In this document: positions 8,314 to 13,326 of the stretch, piece after piece
How the letters are laid out: every line of letters starts with the position of its first letter
Numbering within the stretch: position 1 is the first letter of the stretch
DNA from: Gemmatimonadota bacterium
GTDB taxonomy: Bacteria > Gemmatimonadota > Gemmatimonadetes > Longimicrobiales > UBA6960
Direction of reading: 5' to 3'
Length of the DNA stretch: 13,326 nt
Assembly (NCBI GenBank): GCA_019347995.1
Contig: JAHWKH010000024.1
Coordinates: forward strand, 1-13,326
Program-made: the position numbers and the translations under genes
Notes under the pieces: model-generated
Databases searched by the model: none
Told to the model about the DNA's origin: nothing
Seen by the model: the letters and a program-made list of their open reading frames with translations, nothing else

Positions 8314-8376
8314 GCCCCTGCCGAGGTACAAGCCCGATCGTTCCCGATTCCCCGGACGAAATCGAGGTCCCCCGCC

Positions 8377-9909
8377 ATGCCCCCTCGCCCGACCGCCGCG
8401 CTCATCGTTCTCCTGGCGGCGCAGCCCCTGGCGGCCCAGGCGCCGCCGATGCCCACGGCCGACGAAGCCGCGGCCGCCGCGGCCAGCATCACCCGGGAGG
8501 ACGTGCGCCTGCGCATCGGCGTCATCGCCCACGATTCCATGCGCGGGCGCGCCACTCCCAGCCCCGGCCTGGACGCCACCGCGAGGTGGATGGCCGACGA
8601 GATGCGGCGCGTGGGCCTCCTCCCGGGCGGCGACGAAGGCGGCTTCATCCAGCGCTACGCCATCGAGACCGTGGCCCTCGACGTCCAGGCCGGAGGCGAA
8701 GGGCTCGTCGCCGGTCGCGACCTGTTGCCCACGTACCCGCCCTATCTGCCGGCCGACCTCGGCGTCGAGGCCGGCGTGGTGGTGGTGAGTGGCTCCGCCG
8801 GGGCCGCGGGCGGGCTGCGCGGCGCCGACGTGGAAGGAAGGGTGGTGATCGTGGCAGCCCCCTCCACCTCCGACGCGTCCCGAGACCGCGCGACCCTCCA
8901 GCTCGTGCAGGCGCTCCTGGCCCTGGAGCCGGCGGCGCTCCTGGTCGCCACGGACGCCGGCGACGGCGGCTGGCGGGCCGCCGCCGAGGGGTACGCGGAC
9001 CGCCGCTGGCCGCGCGTCGGCGACGCCCCCGGGCTGCCCGTCTTCAACGTGCGCGACAGATCGCTGGCGAGGGCGCTGCCCGACGCGGTGGATCTCGAGG
9101 CCCTGCGGGCGGCGCGCGGAGGGGCCGTGACCGTACGCGCTCTCCCTGGCCGATCCCTGCGCCTCGGCCCCACGCTCCGGGTGGTGGAGGGGGCCACGGC
9201 GCCCAACGTGGTGGGCATCCTGCCGGGCAGCGACCCTGCCCTCCGGGATCAGCACATCGTCTTCAGCGCCCACATGGACCACGTGGGCGTGGGTGCTCCC
9301 GACGCCACCGGCGACAGCATCTTCAACGGCGCCGACGACGACGCCTCGGGCACCGCCACCGTGGTGGAGCTGGCCGAAGCCTTCGCCTCCCTCGAGCCGC
9401 GACCGCGTCGCTCCATCATCTTCCTGGGCGTGAGCGGCGAGGAGGAGGGTCTCTGGGGGAGCGACTACTTCGCTCGCCACGCCCCGGTGCCGACCGAGGC
9501 CATCGTGGCCAACATCAACATCGACATGATCGGGCGGAACTGGCCCGACACCATCGTGGCCATCGGCCGGGAGCACTCGGACCTCGGGGCCACGCTGGAC
9601 CGGGTGAACGCCGACCATCCCGAGCTGGGGCTGGCCGTCATCGACGATCCGTGGCCGGAGGAGAGCTTCTACACGCGCTCGGACCACTTCAACTTCGCCC
9701 GTCGCGGCGTCCCGGTCCTGTTCTTCTTCAGCGGCACGCACGAGGACTACCACCGGCCCAGCGACGAGGTCGAGCTCATCGACGCTGAGAAGACGGCGCG
9801 CATCGGGAGGCTCCTGTTCTGGCTCGGGCTCGAGGTCGCCAACGCCCCGGCACCCCCGCGCTGGGATCCCGAGAGCTACCGGCGCATCGTCCAGGGTGCG
9901 GGCGGGTGA
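8377..9909 (+). CDS. Secreted M28-family zinc aminopeptidase
   Basis: This 510-aa exopeptidase is predicted to remove N-terminal amino acids from peptides outside the cytoplasm. The ATG at 8377 starts a clear Sec signal (MPPRPTAALIVLLAAQPLAA, cleavage near AQA) and has GAGGT upstream at about 8364; earlier in-frame ATGs lie in non-coding sequence. A PA-like domain sits at about 120-205. The M28 di-zinc site is complete: H299 and D301 (SAHMDHVGVG), the bridging Asp within D320-D322 (GADDDASG), general base and ligand Glu within E355-E357 (SGEEEG), D383 (NINIDMIG) and H459 (DYHRPSDE). It could equally be a dipeptidase or glutaminyl cyclase-like member; the PA domain favours an aminopeptidase. 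It overlaps the amino acid dehydrogenase gene by 4 bp (GTGA). Confidence 0.92.
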   Translation: MPPRPTAALIVLLAAQPLAAQAPPMPTADEAAAAAASITREDVRLRIGVIAHDSMRGRATPSPGLDATARWMADEMRRVGLLPGGDEGGFIQRYAIETVALDVQAGGEGLVAGRDLLPTYPPYLPADLGVEAGVVVVSGSAGAAGGLRGADVEGRVVIVAAPSTSDASRDRATLQLVQALLALEPAALLVATDAGDGGWRAAAEGYADRRWPRVGDAPGLPVFNVRDRSLARALPDAVDLEALRAARGGAVTVRALPGRSLRLGPTLRVVEGATAPNVVGILPGSDPALRDQHIVFSAHMDHVGVGAPDATGDSIFNGADDDASGTATVVELAEAFASLEPRPRRSIIFLGVSGEEEGLWGSDYFARHAPVPTEAIVANINIDMIGRNWPDTIVAIGREHSDLGATLDRVNADHPELGLAVIDDPWPEESFYTRSDHFNFARRGVPVLFFFSGTHEDYHRPSDEVELIDAEKTARIGRLLFWLGLEVANAPAPPRWDPESYRRIVQGAGG

Positions 9910-11015
9910 GCGGAGGAGAGGATCCTCCGGACACGCTCGACCTCATGCGCGGGTGGGATGGAGCCGCGGTCGTCGTGCGCCACGACGAGCCGACGGGCAC
10001 GTGGATGTTCGTGGCGCTCCACGACGACACGCTGGGCCGCCCCACCGGGGGCTGCCGGATGAAGGTCTACGGATCGCCGGGGGAGGGGCTGCGCGACGCC
10101 CAGCGGCTGGCCGCCGGGATGACGCGGAAGTGGGCCGCCATCGACCTTCCGTTCGGCGGCGGGAAGGCGGTGCTGGCGGTGCCGCGACTCCTGGAAGGAC
10201 GGGAGCGCGAGGGCCTGCTGCGGCGCTTCGCAGGACTCCTGGATTCCCTCCATGGCGCGTGCGGCACCGGCGAGGATCTCGGCACCTCTCCGGCCGACAT
10301 GCACTTCCTCGCCGGTCTCACCGAGCACGTCATGGGAGCCGATCCCGTAACCGGTGAGCCCATCGACCCGGGACCGTGGACGGCGCTGGGGGTCTTCCAC
10401 GGCATGCGCGCGGCCCTCGATGCGCGTACGGGCAGCGCGTCGCTCGAGGGACGGCGGGTGCTGGTGGAGGGCGTGGGGGACGTGGGAGCTCCCCTGGCGC
10501 GCATGGTGGCGGAGGAGGGAGGGCGGCTCCTCCTCGCCGACCTGCGCCCGGAGCGGGCCCGCTCCGTGGCCGAGGCGCTGGGCGGCCGGGTGGTGTCCCC
10601 TTCCGACGTGATCGGCACCGAATGCGACGTGTACGCCCCGTGCGCCGTGGGGGCCACTCTGACGCGGGAGAGCATTCCGCGCCTCCGGTGCCTCGTGGTG
10701 GCGGGCTCGGCCAACAACCAGCTCGAGCGCGCCGAGGACGCGGACCGGCTGCACGAGCGCGGCATCCTGTACGCTCCCGACTACGTGGCGAACGCCGGGG
10801 GAGCCATGGCGTTCGGCCTCGTCATGCTCGGCGAGCGCGACGAGGAGGTGCTGCGGCGGCGGGTCACGGGCCTGGGAGATGCGCTCGCGGACATCTTCCG
10901 GGAGGCGGAAGAGGAGGAGGAATCGCCGCTGACCGCCGCCCGGCGGCGGGTCGAACGGGTCCTCGGCCGCGCTCGCGAAGCCCGGCGATCGCAGGCGGGA
11001 GGGCGGGCGGGCTGA
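9906..11015 (+). CDS. Glu/Leu/Phe/Val dehydrogenase family enzyme (leucine/valine dehydrogenase-like)
   Basis: This 369-aa cytoplasmic enzyme should reversibly deaminate an L-amino acid to its 2-oxo acid with NAD+. The start is GTG at 9906, overlapping the peptidase stop; ATG at 9945 is an alternative. The substrate domain holds TGGCRMK (47-53), K75 (GMTRKWA) and K87 (FGGGKAV); the K75-K87 spacing of 12 equals that of the catalytic lysines of leucine dehydrogenase, and E123-D124 (GEDLGTS) matches its catalytic aspartate region. The Rossmann motif G189-V-G-D-V-G194 is followed by D212 after the second strand, favouring NAD+ over NADP+. SANNQL (268-273) and DYVANAGG (292-299) are family signatures. 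Branched-chain specificity is inferred from overall similarity; no residue test was done. Coupling to an aminopeptidase suits amino acid catabolism. Confidence 0.88.
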   Translation: MSGGEDPPDTLDLMRGWDGAAVVVRHDEPTGTWMFVALHDDTLGRPTGGCRMKVYGSPGEGLRDAQRLAAGMTRKWAAIDLPFGGGKAVLAVPRLLEGREREGLLRRFAGLLDSLHGACGTGEDLGTSPADMHFLAGLTEHVMGADPVTGEPIDPGPWTALGVFHGMRAALDARTGSASLEGRRVLVEGVGDVGAPLARMVAEEGGRLLLADLRPERARSVAEALGGRVVSPSDVIGTECDVYAPCAVGATLTRESIPRLRCLVVAGSANNQLERAEDADRLHERGILYAPDYVANAGGAMAFGLVMLGERDEEVLRRRVTGLGDALADIFREAEEEEESPLTAARRRVERVLGRAREARRSQAGGRAG

Positions 11016-11042
11016 ACCCTCGGAAATCCGTGCGCACCCTCG

Positions 11043-11083
11043 AAAAAAAATGCCCGGGTCGACAGGAGGCGCCGACCCGGGCA
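11043..11083 (-). terminator. Rho-independent terminator of the STAS gene
   Basis: TGCCCGGGTCG (11051-11061) and CGACCCGGGCA (11073-11083) form a perfect 11-bp stem with an 11-nt loop. On the minus strand the stem is followed directly by eight T residues (A run at 11043-11050), a textbook intrinsic terminator for the STAS gene ending at 11121. On the plus strand only AGTTTA follows, so it would end the dehydrogenase transcript weakly at best. Confidence 0.88.
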
Positions 11084-11120
11084 AGTTTACCCGCCGTGGG
11101 TGTATGACAGCTTCGGTGGG

Positions 11121-11378
11121 TCAGTTCATCGCTTCGCCGCCGGCCGGGAAGAGCTCGAAGCAGTCTTCCAGGCCCAGGGCGTAGAGGAGCTGCCAGGTGC
11201 GGTGGGGCAGAGCCCGCAGCCACACCTTTCGATCGGTCTCCTGCGCCATCTGCTGGGCGGTGAGGAGGAGCGTGAGCCCGCCGAGGTCCACCGGCGCGCT
11301 GTCGGTGAAGTCGATCACGACGTCGGCGGCCGGCTCCAGCAACGGGGCGCCGCCGGCACTCACATTCTTGGATCTCAT
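11121..11378 (-). CDS. Short STAS-domain protein (anti-sigma-factor antagonist-like)
   Basis: This 85-aa protein has the STAS pattern: an early strand (DVVIDFTDSAPVDLGGLTLLL, about 19-39), a helix carrying AQQMAQE, a strand (KVWLRAL), then WQLLYALGLEDCFELFP, which resembles the L-x-x-x-G-L-x-x-x-F end of SpoIIAA/RsbV proteins. These usually bind an anti-sigma kinase and are switched off by phosphorylation of a Ser in D-S-S-G. Here the matching place reads D31-L-G-G34, so that serine is absent. Such STAS domains also occur in MlaB-type lipid transport and in scaffolding. The protein is about 15 residues shorter than usual at the N-terminus. The ATG at 11378 has a strong GAGGAGG upstream. It stands alone, is divergent from the 180-aa gene, and has its own terminator. 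No partner kinase is in view. Confidence 0.7.
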   Translation of the reverse strand: MRSKNVSAGGAPLLEPAADVVIDFTDSAPVDLGGLTLLLTAQQMAQETDRKVWLRALPHRTWQLLYALGLEDCFELFPAGGEAMN

Positions 11379-11429
11379 GTCCCCTCCTCGTCCCGGGAAG
11401 CAGGCCTTCCGTGCGAGACTTCGGAGCCT

Positions 11430-11481
11430 AGGAGATCAAGACCCGTGCCATCCTTTTCGGCCCTCTGGCACGAACGTTCCA
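11430..11481. promoter_or_regulatory. Back-to-back sigma-54-like promoter elements in a perfect inverted repeat
   Basis: CGTGCCA (11444-11450) and TGGCACG (11466-11472) are a perfect 7-bp inverted repeat with a 15-bp spacer between the divergent genes starting at 11378 (-) and 11526 (+). Each arm is also a consensus sigma-54 -24 element facing its gene. Plus strand: TGGCACG-AACG-TTCCA (11466-11481). Minus strand: TGGCACG-GGTC-TTGAT (11450 down to 11435). Spacing is right in both, but each has one mismatch in the key -12 GC. Predicted leaders would be about 35-50 nt. The alternative is a plain operator for an unknown dimeric regulator. Confidence 0.4.
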
Positions 11482-11525
11482 CCCAGGATGGCCACACGCA
11501 GGATGCATGCACCGGAGGTTCAGCC

Positions 11526-12068
11526 ATGAGAGCGTTTCGCCTTCTTCCCGTCCTCGTCCTGGCGGCTGCCGCTCTGGCCCCCGCCGCCCTCGGCGGGCAG
11601 GAGCCCGGTACGATCGACGCCTACCATCGCGCGGTCGGCGACCACTTCCGGGTGTCCCCTCAGGAGGTCACCGTCCTCTCGGACTACAGGCTCGGGCCCG
11701 ACGAGGTCCCGGTGGTGCTCTTCCTCGCCGCGCGGGGCGGCATCTCGCCCGACGCCGTGGTGGCCCTCCGGCGGAGCGGCCGGGGGTGGGCCGACATCGC
11801 CGGGCGCTACGGCGTCGGCGGCGACGACTTCCACGTGTCCTTCCAGAGTGGATCTCCAGGCTCGCTGGCGGGCGTCCACGCGCGCTTCGAGTCCACGCCG
11901 GCGGGAAGCTGGGACGGCATGGCCCTGAGCGACGACGAGATCGTGGGCCTGGTGAACGTGCAGGTCCTGTCCGAGGCCGCCGGCGTCAGCCCGGCGCGGG
12001 TACAGGCCGCCCGGGACCGGGCGGGCTCCTACGCGGCCGCGTTCCGCGCGCTTCTCCGGGGTGACTGA
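11526..12068 (+). CDS. Secreted protein of unknown function
   Basis: This 180-aa protein begins with a Sec signal ([20 protein letters not shown], cleavage near residues 22-25), so the mature part of about 155 residues lies in the periplasm or outside. A segment at about 39-81 ([20 protein letters not shown], then a hydrophobic stretch and [20 protein letters not shown]) looks helical, and [11 protein letters not shown] follows; residues 143-176 contain a second helical part with [11 protein letters not shown]. No family was recognised and no catalytic motif is evident. The ATG at 11526 has GGAGG at 11514-11518. The stop overlaps the GTG of the next gene by 8 bp, so it is co-translated with a dehalogenase-like flavoprotein, an unexpected pairing of a secreted and a cytoplasmic protein. 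Sigma-54-like elements lie upstream. Confidence 0.78.
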   Translation: MRAFRLLPVLVLAAAALAPAALGGQEPGTIDAYHRAVGDHFRVSPQEVTVLSDYRLGPDEVPVVLFLAARGGISPDAVVALRRSGRGWADIAGRYGVGGDDFHVSFQSGSPGSLAGVHARFESTPAGSWDGMALSDDEIVGLVNVQVLSEAAGVSPARVQAARDRAGSYAAAFRALLRGD

Positions 12069-12768
12069 GGTCGGCTCGCCGGCTTCCCGCCGCACGGCAG
12101 AAGCCCGCTTCGTCCCGCTGCCGGCGTGGCGCGAGCTTCCCGAGGACGAGATGGTGGCCCGCTCGAGGGCCTTCCTGGAGCACGCGCGGCGCCGGCGGAC
12201 GGTGCGGGACTTCTCGTCGCGCGCCGTGCCACGGGAGATCATCGAGAGCGCCATCCTCGCCGCGGGCACCGCGCCCAACGGCGCCAATCGCCAGCCCTGG
12301 CACTTCGTGGCGGTGGGGCGCGACGATGGCCTGCGGCGTCGCCTGCGCGAGGCGGCCGAGGAGGAGGAGCGGCGCTTCTACAGCGAGCGGGCGCCGCAGG
12401 ACTGGCTGGAGGCCCTGGAGCATCTGGGGACCGACGAGCACAAGCCGTTCCTGGAGACGGCTCCCTGGCTCATCGCGGTCTTCGCCGAGAGCTGGGAGCG
12501 CGGCCCCGACGGCGTGAAGCGCAAGAACTACTACGTCACCGAGTCGGTGGGCATCGCCACGGGCATCCTGATCATGGCGCTGCACGAGGCCGGCCTCGTC
12601 TCCCTGACCCACACGCCGTCGCCCATGGGCTTCCTCAACGAGGTCCTGGGCAGGCCCGAGAACGAGCGGCCCTTCCTGCTCCTTGTCGTGGGCTATCCGG
12701 CCGAGGGAGCCACCGTCCCGGACATCGAGAAGAAGCGGCTCGACGACGTGGCCACCTTCCTGCCGTGA
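12061..12768 (+). CDS. Nitroreductase-fold flavoprotein, iodotyrosine deiodinase-like
   Basis: This 235-aa protein is predicted to be a cytoplasmic FMN enzyme. [15 protein letters not shown] (about 40-55) and [17 protein letters not shown] are the FMN-binding start of the nitroreductase superfamily. Compared from memory with human iodotyrosine deiodinase, similarity runs to the end ([31 protein letters not shown]). The lid triad that holds the zwitterion of halotyrosine lines up without gaps: E103 and Y107 (E-x-x-x-Y), W115, and K128 at W+13, the spacing seen in the human protein. A Thr-x-Thr-Pro segment matches where the FMN N5-contacting threonine lies. Reductive dehalogenation of halotyrosines is therefore a real possibility; another nitroreductase role is not excluded. 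GTG start at 12061, 8-bp overlap upstream, 4-bp overlap downstream. Confidence 0.82.
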   Translation: MTEVGSPASRRTAEARFVPLPAWRELPEDEMVARSRAFLEHARRRRTVRDFSSRAVPREIIESAILAAGTAPNGANRQPWHFVAVGRDDGLRRRLREAAEEEERRFYSERAPQDWLEALEHLGTDEHKPFLETAPWLIAVFAESWERGPDGVKRKNYYVTESVGIATGILIMALHEAGLVSLTHTPSPMGFLNEVLGRPENERPFLLLVVGYPAEGATVPDIEKKRLDDVATFLP

Positions 12769-13326
12769 GCCGGGACCCGGCCCCCGACCTCAGCCCCGCG
12801 GGCATCCGCGTCTTCACCAAGGCGCTGCTGCGCGATCTCCAGGCGCTGGAGCGCATGCTGCGGGCGGGCCTCATCGAGTCGGGCGTGCGCCGCTTCGGCG
12901 CCGAGCAGGAGATGTTCCTGGTGGACGCCGGCTTCCGGCCCGCGCCTGTGGGCGTGGAGGTGCTGCGGCGGCTGGACGGCAAGGGGCCGTTCACCACCGA
13001 GCTGGCGCGTTTCAACCTGGAAGCCAACCTCGAGCCCGTGACGCTGGGAGGCGACTGCTTCTCGAGCGTCGAGCGTCGCATCAGCGAGCTGCTGGACCTG
13101 GTGCGCGAGGCTGCCGCCGCGGAGGGCGACCTCCGATACGTGGCGAACATCGCCGGAATGCAACACATCGCCTCGATTCCGGAATTCCCGATGGAGACGT
13201 ACGATCTCCTGCTGGACATCATGTTGCGGGCACCGTTTCTGACCGCCAAACTCGCGATGCCACATATCCGCGCGACCGACGACGGCGTCGGTGCTATTGC
13301 CAACATGTCCTCGGTTCATGGTCATT
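12765..13326 (+). CDS. Glutamate-cysteine ligase-like (GCS2) protein start, apparently fused to an SDR segment (partial, probably chimeric)
   Basis: The frame opens with GTG at 12765, overlapping the preceding stop as GTGA, and runs off the window. Residues 1 to about 120 resemble the N-terminus of bacterial GCS2-type proteins: [20 protein letters not shown], then [36 protein letters not shown] and a helix ending in [16 protein letters not shown] and the N-L-E-A-N-L-E-P strand carry likely metal- and glutamate-binding acidic residues. Such enzymes ligate glutamate to an amine or to cysteine; the substrate here is unknown. From about residue 123 the sequence changes to the middle of a short-chain dehydrogenase, in the same frame. 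A real protein of this form would be non-functional in both halves, so only 12765 to about 13130 is trusted as the native gene. Confidence 0.65.
   Translation, partial: MSRDPAPDLSPAGIRVFTKALLRDLQALERMLRAGLIESGVRRFGAEQEMFLVDAGFRPAPVGVEVLRRLDGKGPFTTELARFNLEANLEPVTLGGDCFSSVERRISELLDLVREAAAAEGDLRYVANIAGMQHIASIPEFPMETYDLLLDIMLRAPFLTAKLAMPHIRATDDGVGAIANMSSVHGH
13131..13326 (+). other. Internal fragment of a 3-hydroxybutyrate-dehydrogenase-type SDR, foreign to its surroundings
   Basis: The encoded peptide reads [20 protein letters not shown], then [20 protein letters not shown], then [20 protein letters not shown] and G-H. It matches the central part of SDR 3-hydroxybutyrate dehydrogenases: the N-x-A-G motif (normally NNAG) followed about 50 residues later by the strand bearing the catalytic Ser in MSSVHGH. 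The N-terminal TGxxxGxG nucleotide-binding part is missing. G+C over 13141-13326 is about 58% (107 of 186 bases), against 76% in 13081-13130, and A/T-ending codons (CAA, CCA, CAT, GTT, ATT) appear that are rare elsewhere. It probably comes from another genome. Confidence 0.75.

Noticed and set aside
8125..9753. A 542-codon minus-strand open frame opposite the M28 peptidase
   Set aside because: The plus strand carries every M28 metal ligand in order; the minus frame is a compositional shadow.
12765..13326. A genuine GCS2-SDR fusion enzyme
   Set aside because: Both domains are cut inside the fold, the SDR lacks its nucleotide-binding motif, and base composition changes at the join.

Overview
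The window is about 70% G+C and tightly packed, with many 4-8 bp start/stop overlaps and GTG starts. The gene content points to a free-living heterotroph of the Gemmatimonadota/Acidobacteriota type: a DUF5117-type lipoprotein metalloprotease, a PadR regulator paired with an ADOP (orphan MacB/FtsX-like) permease, a secreted M28 peptidase, and a possible SusD C-terminal fragment. This is an inference from gene families; there is no rRNA or marker gene here, and no tRNA, CRISPR array or transposase was seen.

Layout, left to right. 1-122 (-) looks like the C-terminal end of a SusD/RagB-type outer-membrane protein that stops abruptly. 305-2794 (+) is a large zinc metalloprotease lipoprotein. 2813-2828 is a near-perfect sigma-54 (-24/-12) promoter leading into a two-gene unit: a double PRC-barrel protein (2905-3903) and a small single-span membrane protein (3896-4165). 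Convergent to it is a PadR-ADOP permease operon (7228 down to 4206) with an inverted repeat upstream of padR. Divergent from padR is a 96-aa acidic orphan protein (7415-7705). A MarR regulator (8243 down to 7752) is divergent from a secreted M28 aminopeptidase (8377-9909), which is translationally coupled to a Leu/Val/Glu-type amino acid dehydrogenase (9906-11015). Together these suggest external peptide trimming followed by internal amino acid deamination. A STAS-domain protein (11378 down to 11121) has a strong terminator and is divergent from a second operon: a secreted protein of unknown function (11526-12068), a nitroreductase-fold protein with the substrate-binding signature of iodotyrosine deiodinase (12061-12768), and the start of a glutamate-cysteine-ligase-like (GCS2) protein (12765 onward).

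The most notable points are: (1) the bacterial iodotyrosine deiodinase-like flavoprotein with the Glu/Tyr/Lys lid triad in place; (2) a sigma-54-type promoter before the PRC operon, and a back-to-back pair of degenerate sigma-54-like elements (a perfect 7-bp inverted repeat) between the STAS gene and the dehalogenase-like operon; (3) an abrupt change at about 13,115-13,135, where the GCS2-like reading frame turns in frame into the middle of a 3-hydroxybutyrate-dehydrogenase-type SDR, with G+C falling from about 76% to about 58%. The last point, with the cut-off SusD-like fragment at the left end, suggests that both ends of this sequence may be assembly chimeras rather than natural gene order.
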